Shown: positions 35,796 through 45,464, numbered from the stretch's first letter. The stretch is 64,000 nucleotides of DNA from Chitinivorax sp. PXF-14 (GCF_040812015.1 NZ_JBFNXJ010000004.1:1-64000), one strand, 5' to 3'. A program made the numbers and translations. Notes: generated by a model not told the origin, from the letters alone.

Positions 35796-36566
35796 ATGAA
35801 ACGCGTGATCTTCAATCAGAAAGGCGGGGTCGGGAAATCGACGATCACCATCAACCTCGCGGCGATTTCTGCCTGTGAAGGCCTGAAGACGCTGGTCATC
35901 GACCTCGACCCACAGGCCAACTCGACGCGCTACCTGCTCGGCAGCGAGACCGAGTCGGCCAAGCCGACCATCGCCGACTTCTTCGAGCAGACGCTGAGCT
36001 TCAGCCTGTATTCGAAAAAGGCCAGCGAATTCATCCACCCGACCCGCTTCGACAACCTGTTCGTGCTGCCGTCCGACGCGGCGCTCGCCGACCTGCAGAC
36101 CAAGCTCGAATCGCGCTACAAGATCTACAAGCTGCGCGATTCGCTCAAGGAGCTGGAGAAGGAGTTCGATGCGATCTATATCGACACGCCGCCGGCGCTG
36201 AATTTCTACACGCTGTCCGCGCTCATCGCGGCCGACTCCTGCCTGATTCCGTTCGATTGCGATGATTTCTCGCGCCGCGCCCTGTATGGCCTGCTCGACA
36301 GCGTGCGCGAGATCCGCGAGGACCACAACGCCACGCTCGAGATCGGCGGCATCGTCGTCAACCAGTTCCAGGCGCGTGCGGCCCTGCCGACCAAGCTGGT
36401 GGACGAGCTCAAGGGCGAGGGCCTGCCGGTGCTGGATGCCTACCTGTCGTCCTCGGTCAAGATTCGCGAATCGCACGAGCTGGCGACGCCGATGGTGCAC
36501 CTGGACGCACGGCACAAGCTGTCGCGCGAATATGCCGAACTCTACCGCGCGATACATGCGGGCTGA
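35796..36566 (+). CDS. Orphan ParA family ATPase
   Basis: A 256-residue P-loop ATPase: deviant Walker A KGGVGKST (residues 9-16), Walker A' [11 protein letters not shown] and Walker [12 protein letters not shown]. No parB gene or parS-like repeat lies nearby, and the chromosomal parAB pair is normally elsewhere, so this is an orphan ParA. Orphan ParAs position chemoreceptor arrays, flagella, pili or other complexes. It is followed 32 bases later by a large histidine kinase on the same strand, which suggests a positioned signalling complex (inference). Confidence 0.93.
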   Translation: MKRVIFNQKGGVGKSTITINLAAISACEGLKTLVIDLDPQANSTRYLLGSETESAKPTIADFFEQTLSFSLYSKKASEFIHPTRFDNLFVLPSDAALADLQTKLESRYKIYKLRDSLKELEKEFDAIYIDTPPALNFYTLSALIAADSCLIPFDCDDFSRRALYGLLDSVREIREDHNATLEIGGIVVNQFQARAALPTKLVDELKGEGLPVLDAYLSSSVKIRESHELATPMVHLDARHKLSREYAELYRAIHAG

Positions 36567-36598
36567 CCTGCAGCCAGCGCGCCACGAGGCGAGGTTTA

Positions 36599-39500
36599 AT
36601 GCCTGACAAGCTGCGACACCCGCGTGGCACTGCGCGCTCGCGGTTCGCCGTCCGTGGCGTGCTGGTCATCGGCACCGCGCTGTCTCTGGTGGTTGCGTGG
36701 CGGACCTGGGACGAGCAGCAGGCGCGGGCGCGGCAGCAGTTCGAGATGCTGGCGAATGGCCGGGTGCAATTGCTCGAACAGCAGCTGGTGCGGATGCAGG
36801 CCCATGTACAGCAATACCAGGCCTATTTCCAGGCCGAGCCGGACGGCAGCTACGAGCGCTTTCTGAACTATGCGACAGGGCTTGGTGGCAAGCCGCCGGG
36901 CATAGTGGTGGCCGGGCGCATCGCGCGCGTGCGTCACGATGCCGTCGCCGCTTTCGAAGCGCGCGCGCGCGTCGAGTTGCCGGGCGCGGAGGGGTTTCCG
37001 TGGCAGCGCGTGGTCTCCGGGCGACCCTATTATTATCCGCTGTATTTTGCTTCGCCGGCCAGCGTCTGGCCCAACGGCAGCGATATGCTGACTTATCCCA
37101 CGTTGCGCAAGGCCATCGCCGATGCGCTGAATGCCGGGCATACGGTGGTCAGTACGCCATTCAGCGTGCCGCAGCAGCAGGCGTTGGCGCAGGGGGGGGT
37201 GGCCCTGCTGACGCCGATCGGCATGGGGGCGCCGGATGGGGCCAGTGGTCTGGTGTTCGGCGTGATCGACTTGGGCGCGCTGTTCGCGCCGCTATCGGCC
37301 AGGCGGCCGGGCGAGGCCGCGATAACGGTGACCGTGCTCGACGTCAGCGAGGCACATTTTGGCCGCCGCCTCTACCCGCTTGCCGAGGATGGCGCCGAAG
37401 CCAGCGTCAGCGCGCCGCCGGGGCTGCGCTACAGCCGTATCCTGCCGTTCGTGGACCGGCGCTGGGCGGTATATCTGGATGCCGACCCGACACTCGATTT
37501 CCGTGCCGCCTGGATCAACCTGGGGCTTGGTCTACTCGCTACCGTTGCGCTCGCGGTGCTGCTGCAGCTGGGGCAGACTCGGCAACGCTCGCTCAGCGAG
37601 CTGGCCGGCGAGCGCGCCCGCCGCGTGACGGAATCGAATGAGGCGCTGCGCTTGCTGCTGCAACAGCGCGAGGAGACCGAACGCGCCCTGCGCGCCTCGG
37701 AAGAACGCATGCGCAGCGTGCTCGACACCGCCAGCGACGCGATCGTGCTGTCCGACCGCCTGGGCCGCATCGAGCTATTCAACCCGGCGGCGGAGCGCGT
37801 GTTCGGCTACCCGCAGGCCGAGGCAATCGGTCTCCAGGTGGCGATCCTGTTGCAGGACTGGCAGGCGCAGGGAGCAGGCCCAGGCAATGCGGTCGACCTG
37901 CTGTCGCGCATGGCCGGCCAGATGCGCGAGGTCGTCGCGCTGCGCAAGAACGGCGAGCTGTTTCCGCTCGAGCTGACGGTCAACGAGGTACGGCTGTCCG
38001 GCGAAGGTTATTTCGTCGTGATCGCCCGCGAGATCACCGAGCGCAAGAAGGCCGAGCGCCTGCTGTTCGACAGCGAATACAAGCACCGCGCCATTCTCGA
38101 CGCCTCCTTCATCGGCATCTGCGTGTTGCAGGATGGCGGGCTGCGCTACGTCAACCCGACGCTGGCCCGCTATTTCGCCTACGACCGCGAGCAGTTGCTG
38201 GCCATCCATGATCCGATGGGCCTGATCGCCGACGAATCGCGCCCGGCCTTCCAGGCGCTGCAGGCCGCGGCATTGCAGTCGAACGACACGCTGCGGCCGA
38301 TCGAGATCGCCTGCATACGCCGCAACGGCAGCCAGTTCCATGCCTTGCTGACGCTGCAGCGCATCAATTACGACAATCGCCCTGGGCTGACCGGCTCGCT
38401 GCTGGATATTTCCGAGCGCAAGGCGGCCGAAGAGGCCGTGCGCCAGTCCGAGCAGAAGAATCGCACGATCCTGTCGGCCCTGCCCGATACCACGCTCCGC
38501 CTCGACCTGATGGGGTCGATTCTCGATGCGCGCAGCCCGGCGACGGAAGCCGGCCAGGCATTCAGCGACCTGCAGCCGGGCTCGATGCTGGAAGAGGTGC
38601 TGCCGCAGCGCGTCGCATCCCAGATGCGCACCGCCATGCTCGACGCCGAGCAGACCCGGCGCACGCAGCGGCTCGAGTTCGAGATGATGGTCGGCGAGCG
38701 CGGCATCGCGTTCGAGGCACGCCTGACGCAATACGGTCCGGCCGAGTTCCTGCTGATCCTGCGCGACATTACCGACCGCAAGCAGGCCGAGGCCGAGCTG
38801 ATCCGCCACCGCGACCACCTGGCCGAGATGGTGAGCGAGCGCACGGCCGAGCTGCGGGCCATGCTCGACACCAGCCCGCTGGCCATGGCGCGCCTGTCGC
38901 AACGCTGCTTTGTCGACATCAACCGGGCGATGGTGGAGCTGTTCCTGCGGCCCGAGCCGGATTTCATCGGCCAGCCCACGCGCCTGCTGCACCCAGACGA
39001 CGAGGCCTATCAGGTGCTGGAGCAGCGGATCTACCCGGTGCTGGCCAGCGGCGAGGTGTTCATCGACGAAGTCCGTTTCGTGGATGGCCAGGGCAACGCG
39101 TTCTGGTGCTCGATGTACGGCAAGGCGCTGGACCCGGCCAACCCGCTCGGCAACTCGGTGTGGGTGTACCAGGATGTGACCGAGCGCAAGATTTCGGAGC
39201 TCGCGCTGCACGAGGCCAAGGAGCTGGCTGAATCGGCCAACCGGGCCAAATCCGAGTTCCTCGCCAATATGTCGCACGAGCTGCGCACACCGATGCATGC
39301 CATCCTCGGCTTCGCCGACATGGGGCTCGGCAAGGCCGAGAGCGCCACGCGCGAAAAGCTGGCCCACTATTTCGACCGCATCCACGTGAGCGGCAAACGC
39401 CTGCTTGCGATCCTCAACGATCTGCTCGACCTGTCCAAGCTCGAGGCCGGCAAGATGCAATACCACCTCGCGCGTCGCGAGGTGTTGCCGATGATCGTGG

Positions 39501-39949
39501 AGGCAGTCGAGGAAATGCAGCAGATGGCGGCGGAAAAACGCCTCAAGCTCGAGGTGAGCGCGCTGGGCGAGAGCTGGGGCGACTTCGACGACCTGCGCAT
39601 GAGCCAGATCTTGCGCAACCTGCTGTCGAACGCGATCAAGTTCAGCCCGCCGGACAGCCTGGTCGAGATCAGTTGCGGGCGCAGCGAATGGAACGGCCTG
39701 CCTGCCTTGTGGCTGCAGGTGCGTGATTTCGGCCCCGGCGTGCCGCCAGGCGAGATCGACCGCATCTTCGACAAGTTCATCCAGAGCAGTCAGACCAAGA
39801 CCGGCGCCGGCGGCACCGGCCTGGGCCTCGCCATCTGCCGCGAGATCGTCGATGCCCACCACGGCGAGATCAGCGCGCATAACCTGCCGGGCGGTGGTGT
39901 ATGCTTCGTGGTCTACCTTCCCGACAAGTCCAATCTGCAACTGACGTGA
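36599..39949 (+). CDS. CHASE-PAS sensor histidine kinase
   Basis: A 1116-residue inner-membrane kinase. Order: TM helix about 16-36, periplasmic CHASE domain about 75-290 (with a GRPYYYPLYFASP core), TM helix about 303-324, a coiled linker, then four PAS domains (about 372-490, 493-607, 620-730, 752-865), HisKA with the phospho-accepting H893 in MSHELRTP, and an ATPase with N-box NLLSNAIKFS, G1 DFGPGVPP and G2 GTGLGLAI. CHASE domains sense extracellular small molecules. A run of eight G residues (37192-37199, codons about 198-201) lies in the CHASE region. The next gene, four bases downstream, encodes a receiver protein, its probable partner. Confidence 0.95.
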   Translation: MPDKLRHPRGTARSRFAVRGVLVIGTALSLVVAWRTWDEQQARARQQFEMLANGRVQLLEQQLVRMQAHVQQYQAYFQAEPDGSYERFLNYATGLGGKPPGIVVAGRIARVRHDAVAAFEARARVELPGAEGFPWQRVVSGRPYYYPLYFASPASVWPNGSDMLTYPTLRKAIADALNAGHTVVSTPFSVPQQQALAQGGVALLTPIGMGAPDGASGLVFGVIDLGALFAPLSARRPGEAAITVTVLDVSEAHFGRRLYPLAEDGAEASVSAPPGLRYSRILPFVDRRWAVYLDADPTLDFRAAWINLGLGLLATVALAVLLQLGQTRQRSLSELAGERARRVTESNEALRLLLQQREETERALRASEERMRSVLDTASDAIVLSDRLGRIELFNPAAERVFGYPQAEAIGLQVAILLQDWQAQGAGPGNAVDLLSRMAGQMREVVALRKNGELFPLELTVNEVRLSGEGYFVVIAREITERKKAERLLFDSEYKHRAILDASFIGICVLQDGGLRYVNPTLARYFAYDREQLLAIHDPMGLIADESRPAFQALQAAALQSNDTLRPIEIACIRRNGSQFHALLTLQRINYDNRPGLTGSLLDISERKAAEEAVRQSEQKNRTILSALPDTTLRLDLMGSILDARSPATEAGQAFSDLQPGSMLEEVLPQRVASQMRTAMLDAEQTRRTQRLEFEMMVGERGIAFEARLTQYGPAEFLLILRDITDRKQAEAELIRHRDHLAEMVSERTAELRAMLDTSPLAMARLSQRCFVDINRAMVELFLRPEPDFIGQPTRLLHPDDEAYQVLEQRIYPVLASGEVFIDEVRFVDGQGNAFWCSMYGKALDPANPLGNSVWVYQDVTERKISELALHEAKELAESANRAKSEFLANMSHELRTPMHAILGFADMGLGKAESATREKLAHYFDRIHVSGKRLLAILNDLLDLSKLEAGKMQYHLARREVLPMIVEAVEEMQQMAAEKRLKLEVSALGESWGDFDDLRMSQILRNLLSNAIKFSPPDSLVEISCGRSEWNGLPALWLQVRDFGPGVPPGEIDRIFDKFIQSSQTKTGAGGTGLGLAICREIVDAHHGEISAHNLPGGGVCFVVYLPDKSNLQLT

Positions 39950-39953
39950 CATC

Positions 39954-40871
39954 ATGGAATCAGGAACCAGCGGCAACCTGCTCATCGTCGACGACGAACC
40001 CTTCAATCTGGAAATCCTCACCGAATACCTGCACGACGCGGGCTACGGCGTCACCGCGGCTGAAGACGGCCAGGCGGCGTGGGACATCCTGCAGCAACCC
40101 GGCAACCAGTTCGACGCGGTGCTGCTCGATCGCATGATGCCGCGCATGAACGGCATGGAACTGTTGGCCAAGGTCAAGGCGCTGCCCGAATTCGATACGC
40201 TGCCGGTGATCATGCAGACCGCCATGGGGTCGCCGGATTCGGTGCGCGAGGGCCTGCAGGCCGGTGCCTATTATTACCTGACCAAGCCCTTCGAGCGCGA
40301 CACGCTGCTCGCCATCGTCGGCGCCGCCATCAAGGACCGCCGCGAGCAGCGCGCGCTGATCCGCCAGCTGGCGCAGCAGGTATCGACGCTGACCCTGCTC
40401 AGCCAGGGGCGTTTCCGCTTCCGCTCGCTCGAGGATGCGCAAAATCTGTCGGCGCTGCTGTCGTCGATGTGCCCGAATCCCGAAAAGGTGTCGCTGGGGC
40501 TGTCGGAATTGCTGATCAATGCCGTTGAGCATGGCAATCTCGGTATCAGCTATCGCGACAAGTCCGAGCTGCTCCATGCCGGGCGCTGGCGTGACGAAGT
40601 CGATGTGCGCCTGACCCTGCCGGCCTATTGTGCGCGCCAAGTGACGGTCGATGTCGAGCGCAGCGAGCAGGAGATACGCATCACCATCACCGACGAGGGG
40701 GAGGGCTTCGACTGGGCACCCTTCCTCGAATTCACGCCCGAGCGCGCCTTCGACCCGCATGGCCGCGGCATCTCGATGGCGCGCATGCTGAGTTTCGACC
40801 GGCTGCAGTATCAGGGCAAGGGCAACCAGGTGCTCGCCGTGGTGCGCCTGAAGCCGCTGGGGCTGCACTAA
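39954..40871 (+). CDS. Response regulator with RsbW-like ATPase output
   Basis: A 305-residue protein: receiver domain (residues 1-125) with D13, D14, phospho-acceptor D59 in LLDRMMP and K111 in YLTKPF; a helical linker; and a C-terminal HATPase_c_2 domain with N-box LSELLINAVEHGNLG, DEGEGFDW and a glycine loop PHGRGISMARML. This output resembles anti-sigma/Ser-kinase domains (RsbW, SpoIIAB) rather than a DNA-binding domain, so it may control a partner protein. No anti-anti-sigma (STAS) gene is seen next to it. It belongs with the preceding histidine kinase. Confidence 0.9.
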   Translation: MESGTSGNLLIVDDEPFNLEILTEYLHDAGYGVTAAEDGQAAWDILQQPGNQFDAVLLDRMMPRMNGMELLAKVKALPEFDTLPVIMQTAMGSPDSVREGLQAGAYYYLTKPFERDTLLAIVGAAIKDRREQRALIRQLAQQVSTLTLLSQGRFRFRSLEDAQNLSALLSSMCPNPEKVSLGLSELLINAVEHGNLGISYRDKSELLHAGRWRDEVDVRLTLPAYCARQVTVDVERSEQEIRITITDEGEGFDWAPFLEFTPERAFDPHGRGISMARMLSFDRLQYQGKGNQVLAVVRLKPLGLH

Positions 40872-40912
40872 GCGACGCCCGCTGCTCTCCCCGTGCCGTG
40901 CCGCAACTCGGC

Positions 40913-43231
40913 CTAAGGCGCATCCCACCAGTAGTGCCGGCTCGGCGAGCGGTAAGCATGGACCTCGATGCCGGCCGGGCTCAGGTCGAATTGCAGCGCA
41001 CCGTCCTCATCGGTACGCAGGATGCGGCTGCCGGCATCGCGATAGCGCTCGACGATGGCTGGTTTCGGATGGCCGAAGCGGTTGAGGTAGCCGGCACTGA
41101 TGACCGCGTAACGCGGCGCGACCGCGGCAATGAAGCGCGACGACGACGAGGTGGCGCTGCCGTGATGGGGCACTGACAGGATGTCCGCCGCAAGCTGGGC
41201 CTGCCCGTCGAGCAGGTCCCATTCGCCATCCCGTTCCAGATCGCCCGTCAACAGCACACTGCCGTGCGGCGAATCGATACGCAGCACACAGCTCTTGGCG
41301 TTGTCCTTGATGCCGGCTTGCGCCAGCAGCGCGGGGCTCGGGCTCAGCATGGTGAAGCGGATGCCATCCCATGCCCAGTGCTGGCCCGTGACACAGGCGA
41401 TCGGGCGTACCCCGCGTGCTGTCAGCGGATGGCCCGGTGGCAGTGACGATAACAGCCAGCCAACCGGCATCGCCGCCATCAGGGAGGCTGCGCCGCCGCT
41501 ATGATCGGCATCGTTGTGGCTGACGACGAGGCCACCGAGCGTGCCGATGCCGCTGCCGCGCAGATAGGGCAGGATGTTGCGCACACCGGCATCGGTGTCG
41601 GGGCCGAGGCTCGGGCCCGCGTCGTAGAGCAGGCTGTGCCGGGCTGTCTGCACCAGCACCGCCAGACCTTGCCCGACATCGATAAAAACGACACGCAACA
41701 CATCACGCTGCGGTGTATCGGGTGCTACCAGGAACAGCGGCAGCAACATCAGCCCGCCGAGCGGCCGGCCCGGCAGGCCCGCCGGCGCCAGCCACCAGAC
41801 GACGCCGAGCAGCGCGAACAGTGTGGCCCAGGCCGGTGCGGCCGGCTGCGCCCACAGTGCATGGGGCAGGTCGGCGAGCAGCTGCAGCCCTGCCATGCCG
41901 AAGGCCAGCAGCGCGTGGGTGGGGATCAGCAATGGCGTGAACACGCAGCCCAGCAGCGACAGCGGTGTCACGATGCTGCCGATCAGCGGTATCGCCAAGG
42001 CATTCGCAACGGGTGACAGCAGCGGCAGTTGCTGGAAATACAGCAGCAGCGCAGGGGCCAAGCCCAGCGTGACGGCCCATTGCACGCGGCCCCACACGGG
42101 CAGCCAGTGGGGCGTGCCCAGCCGGTTGGTGCTGACCCACAGGATCAATCCCACCGCGCCGAACGACAGCCAGAAGCCCGGCGCGAGCACCGCCCACGGA
42201 TCGAGCACCACGCAGGCACCCAGCGCCAGTGCAAGAATACGGCTCACCGCGACCGGCCTGCCACGCCATAGCGCGATACTGGCGATGGCCAGCATGTAGA
42301 GCGTGCGTTGGGCGGGCAGCGACCAGCCGGATAGCACGACGTAGCCGAGCGCGGCCACGCCGCCGACCACGATCGCAACCTTGCGCGGCGGCCAGCCGGT
42401 GCTGCTCATCCTGGCCGTGCGGCTCAACCACGCGCCAATGGCCCCGGCCAGTGACGCCACCAGCGTGATGTGCAGGCCCGATACCGAAACGGCGTGCGTG
42501 ATGCCGGTCCGGGCAAACAATTGCCACTGTTCCGCCGGGATCGCCTGCTGATCCCCGATCGCCAGGGCCACCACCACCCCGCTGTATTCCCGCGTCCCCA
42601 ATGTCGCCAACATGCGTTCGCGGATCGCCGCGCGCAAGCGGTTGACGAGGTGGATCGGCGCGAAGCTGGTGCCGTTCAGGCGTTGCGCCTGGCGTATCGA
42701 CCCCGTGGCGCGGATGCCCTGCTGCAGCAACCAGCCCTCGTAATCGAAATTGAACGGGTTGGCTTGGCCGTGCGGGCGCTTCAGCCGCACGACCAGATGC
42801 CAGCGTTCACCCGGCTGAAAGCGCTCGGCCTCGCCACCGAACCGGGTCAGCTGCAGCCGCGACGGGATGTGGGCGCCCGGCGTCAGCACCTCATCCACAT
42901 CCACCACCAGGCGGGTCGAGTGATCGCCATCGACGGGGAGCTCGCGGATCACGACTGCGATTGCCACGTCGCGCATTTCCCACTCGTGCGGCAGCTCGTC
43001 GGCCATGCGCCAGTTGGCCCACGCATTGGCCCAGCAGAAGCCGATGCCGACGGCGATGACAAGCTGTCCCAGCCGCTTGGCCGGTGCCGGCAGCATGCAC
43101 ACGATCAACGTGAACGGCAGCAGCGCCAGCCCGACCCACGGTGACGGCAGCCCGGCTTGCTGTTGCAGCAGCCAGTCGCCGAACACGAAGCCTGCAATCA
43201 GGCTGAGCGGCAGGTGTCGGTGTGGGGCCAT
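40913..43231 (-). CDS. comEC: DNA internalisation protein ComEC/Rec2
   Basis: A 772-residue inner-membrane channel for uptake of single-stranded DNA in natural transformation. It has an N-terminal DUF4131/OB-fold region, a multi-helix Competence domain (VALAIGDQQAIPAEQWQLF and GITHAVSVSGLHITLVASLA) and a C-terminal metallo-beta-lactamase domain (FIDVGQGLAVLVQ and VVSHNDADHSGGAAS). The HxDxDH motif is intact (HNDADH). The ATG at 43231 (MAPHRHLP) is chosen because the frame upstream lacks homology and overlaps the next gene's region. Its presence indicates potential competence. Confidence 0.94.
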   Translation of the reverse strand: MAPHRHLPLSLIAGFVFGDWLLQQQAGLPSPWVGLALLPFTLIVCMLPAPAKRLGQLVIAVGIGFCWANAWANWRMADELPHEWEMRDVAIAVVIRELPVDGDHSTRLVVDVDEVLTPGAHIPSRLQLTRFGGEAERFQPGERWHLVVRLKRPHGQANPFNFDYEGWLLQQGIRATGSIRQAQRLNGTSFAPIHLVNRLRAAIRERMLATLGTREYSGVVVALAIGDQQAIPAEQWQLFARTGITHAVSVSGLHITLVASLAGAIGAWLSRTARMSSTGWPPRKVAIVVGGVAALGYVVLSGWSLPAQRTLYMLAIASIALWRGRPVAVSRILALALGACVVLDPWAVLAPGFWLSFGAVGLILWVSTNRLGTPHWLPVWGRVQWAVTLGLAPALLLYFQQLPLLSPVANALAIPLIGSIVTPLSLLGCVFTPLLIPTHALLAFGMAGLQLLADLPHALWAQPAAPAWATLFALLGVVWWLAPAGLPGRPLGGLMLLPLFLVAPDTPQRDVLRVVFIDVGQGLAVLVQTARHSLLYDAGPSLGPDTDAGVRNILPYLRGSGIGTLGGLVVSHNDADHSGGAASLMAAMPVGWLLSSLPPGHPLTARGVRPIACVTGQHWAWDGIRFTMLSPSPALLAQAGIKDNAKSCVLRIDSPHGSVLLTGDLERDGEWDLLDGQAQLAADILSVPHHGSATSSSSRFIAAVAPRYAVISAGYLNRFGHPKPAIVERYRDAGSRILRTDEDGALQFDLSPAGIEVHAYRSPSRHYWWDAP

Positions 43232-43285
43232 CGGCGCAGTCGGCAGGAAGAGGCTCTTAGCATAGAGCAGGCGCGGTGGACTATC

Positions 43286-43873
43286 ATGGCTTGTTCGCGT
43301 CGAGCGGGGCGCTTCGGGAGTGTGCGGGTGATTGCAGCTAGAATCGTCGATCCGAAAGCCTTTTTTGATGCCTTTGTCGAGGCGGCGGAGCCACACCATG
43401 CCGACCTGATGAAATACTGGCGGCGTGGCCTGGGCAAGTACACCGCTACCGTCCGCACCTTTCTGCCTGATGTGGCTAGCAGGCTGGGCCTTCAGCTGTA
43501 CAACGGCGACTATTACACGCTCGATGCGGTGTTCTACCAGGAAAGGGACTTGGTGAATTTTTCAGCGCATCAGACATTCGTCAAGTACATCTGTGTCGCG
43601 TTCGAGCATGAGAATGCGATTGGCGGGTCTGCCAACGAGATTTGCAAACTTCAGCTGATAAATTCTCCGCTGAAGGTGCTCGTCACTTACGGCAATGAGG
43701 TGGACAGGTCGGACTATCTGGCACGATACGCCCGCATCATCGCCGATGCGGACACGTTTGGAGACCTCTCGACATTGAGGCGCCAGCTGGTGATTTTCGG
43801 AGAAGAGGGCGAGGGTATGCCGGTCTGGCATCCCTATCTCTATGCAGACAATGGATTCGTTTCGCTGATATGA
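43286..43873 (+). CDS. Hypothetical protein
   Basis: A 195-residue soluble protein not recognised. Start ATG 43286; a GTG at 43328 with GGGAG upstream is a good alternative (the homologous-looking part begins at VIAARIVDPKAFFDAFVEAA). It has alternating helices and strands, with RTFLPDVASRLGLQLYNGDYY, LQLINSPLKVLVTYGNEVD and a C-terminal WHPYLYADNGFVSLI. Acidic-aromatic content is high in the tail. GC is lower than in neighbours. Divergent from comEC and 67 bases before the CDF gene. Confidence 0.65.
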   Translation: MACSRRAGRFGSVRVIAARIVDPKAFFDAFVEAAEPHHADLMKYWRRGLGKYTATVRTFLPDVASRLGLQLYNGDYYTLDAVFYQERDLVNFSAHQTFVKYICVAFEHENAIGGSANEICKLQLINSPLKVLVTYGNEVDRSDYLARYARIIADADTFGDLSTLRRQLVIFGEEGEGMPVWHPYLYADNGFVSLI

Positions 43874-43940
43874 GCACCCAACCATCCACCGCAGGCCATG
43901 GCCCAGCCCCATTGCAGCCTGAGCCCAAACGACAGGCACC

Positions 43941-44834
43941 ATGACGCTCACAACACCGCAGCGCATGGCGCTGCTCTCGATCTGCACCTCGGTCGTGGTG
44001 CTCGGGCTCAAGTTCCTCGCCTACGGCCTGACCGGCTCCGTCAGCCTGTATTCGGACGCAATGGAATCCTTCGTCAACCTGGCGGCGGCGATGGTGGCCT
44101 TCGTCGTGCTGACTGTGGTGGCCATCCCGGCGGATGACGGCCATCCTTACGGCCACGACAAGGCCGAGTATTTTTCCAGCGGTGTCGAGGGCGGGCTGAT
44201 CCTGCTCGCCGCGATCACCATCATCTACGAGGCCGTGAAACGGCTGCTGTCGCCCGCGCCGATTCACGATCTAGGCGCCGGCCTGCTGGTGTCGATACTC
44301 GCTTCGGCGATCAACGCCGGTGTCGCGCTGGTGATGCTGAGGTCGGCAAAGATTCACGACAGCATTACGCTGGAGGCCGATGCCAAACACCTGCTGACCG
44401 ACGTATGGACCTCGGTCGGTGTCGTCGCCGGCCTGGCGGCGTTGCTGGTGGCGCCACCTAGCTGGCGGGTGCTCGACCCGCTGATCGCCATCGCCGTGGC
44501 GCTCAACATCATCAAGACAGGGGTGGACCTGCTGCGGCGCTCGCTCGACGGCCTGATGGATGCGACCTTGCCGCTCGATGACCTGGGGCGTATCCGCAGC
44601 GTCCTGCAGTCCAGGCTTGGCGACGACTATGACTTCACCGGCCTGCGCACCCGCAAGTCCGGCTCGCGCCGTTTCATCGAGTTCAACCTGCTGGTGCCGG
44701 GCTCGATGTCGGTGGATGCCGCACACCAGCTGTGCGATCAGCTCGAAGACGCGCTCAGCGAGGTGTTGAACAACGCCATGATCAATATCCACGTCGAGCC
44801 GGCCCGGAGAGGAGTGGGGCGGTCTGAAAACTAA
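43941..44834 (+). CDS. Cation diffusion facilitator transporter
   Basis: A 297-residue CDF exporter with six membrane helices and a C-terminal cytoplasmic domain. Metal-site motifs: D-xxx-S in YSDAMES (TM2) and H-xxx-D in KHLLTDVWTS (TM5); PYGHDKAEYFSSGVEG is the family block after TM2. A Ser in place of the second TM2 Asp of Zn/Cd-type YiiP means Zn2+ specificity is not secure; Mn2+ or Fe2+ is possible. ATG at 43941 follows a weak ribosome binding site. It ends four bases inside the convergent CSD-DUF1294 gene. Confidence 0.93.
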   Translation: MTLTTPQRMALLSICTSVVVLGLKFLAYGLTGSVSLYSDAMESFVNLAAAMVAFVVLTVVAIPADDGHPYGHDKAEYFSSGVEGGLILLAAITIIYEAVKRLLSPAPIHDLGAGLLVSILASAINAGVALVMLRSAKIHDSITLEADAKHLLTDVWTSVGVVAGLAALLVAPPSWRVLDPLIAIAVALNIIKTGVDLLRRSLDGLMDATLPLDDLGRIRSVLQSRLGDDYDFTGLRTRKSGSRRFIEFNLLVPGSMSVDAAHQLCDQLEDALSEVLNNAMINIHVEPARRGVGRSEN

Positions 44835-45451
44835 GCTAGGAGCGCCTTCTGGATATCGCGCCCAGCTTGGCTTGTGAGCCAGCCCAGTGCTGCGCAGTTG
44901 AGCAATACGGTTGTCCAGAACCCGATCTGGAATGATGATTTGCTCGATTTGTGCCGGTATCGCCGTTGGGCTATCAGGGCGCCGGGCCAGCCACCCAGAA
45001 GGTCGGCAAGATGCAGCGTCGCCTCAGACGTGCGCCAGCGATCGTGCTGTGCGGCTATTTTGTCCTGCCGATAAAGATAGAAACTTACGATACTGAACAA
45101 AAAATAGGCTACCAGCACGGCAACATGCAATTTCCCTTGCATGACGGCAAGCACCGGAAAGAAAAGGAAGCAGCAAGCCAGCACGGGTAGAAAGCGGTCA
45201 CCAAAAGATTTCTGATTGCACCGCAGGGATTGACGCTTGGTGTGCGCTATCAGTTGGACCGTGACCGCACGATAGCCCTTTTTGCCATCTTGCTCTTCTT
45301 TGTAGGTGACGATATCTCCAATCACGGGGCGTTGCTGTCCGCGCTCGAATGCGGTGATATGAACGAAGATACGCTTGGCGCTTCCGTGCCGGGTGACAAA
45401 GCCGAAGCCCTTTGCGTCATTCCAGTCGGTGATTTTGCCTTGGAAACGCAC
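44831..45451 (-). CDS. Cold-shock domain plus DUF1294 membrane protein
   Basis: A 206-residue fusion: an N-terminal cold-shock domain (KGFGFVTRHGSAKRIFVHITAF carries RNP-1 and RNP-2, about residues 1-66) joined to a DUF1294 membrane domain (four hydrophobic segments, with DKIAAQHDRWRTSEATLHL and LGGWPGALIAQRRYRHKS). The fusion is common in proteobacteria; it may tether RNA or DNA to the membrane, but no function is proven. It overlaps the convergent CDF stop by four bases. The coding region is less GC-rich than its neighbours. Confidence 0.93.
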   Translation of the reverse strand: MRFQGKITDWNDAKGFGFVTRHGSAKRIFVHITAFERGQQRPVIGDIVTYKEEQDGKKGYRAVTVQLIAHTKRQSLRCNQKSFGDRFLPVLACCFLFFPVLAVMQGKLHVAVLVAYFLFSIVSFYLYRQDKIAAQHDRWRTSEATLHLADLLGGWPGALIAQRRYRHKSSKSSFQIGFWTTVLLNCAALGWLTSQAGRDIQKALLA

Positions 45452-45464
45452 CAGCGGCCCCGTT

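Noticed and set aside
37775-40021. A 748-codon open frame on the minus strand opposite the histidine kinase
   Set aside because: It is a shadow of the GC-rich codon pattern of the plus-strand gene; the translated sequence is His/Gln/Arg-rich with no domain, and the plus-strand gene is unambiguous.
40913-43399. Longer comEC start at 43399
   Set aside because: The extra 56 residues have no hydrophobic or conserved content and overlap the start of the divergent gene; ATG 43231 begins the natural N-terminus.
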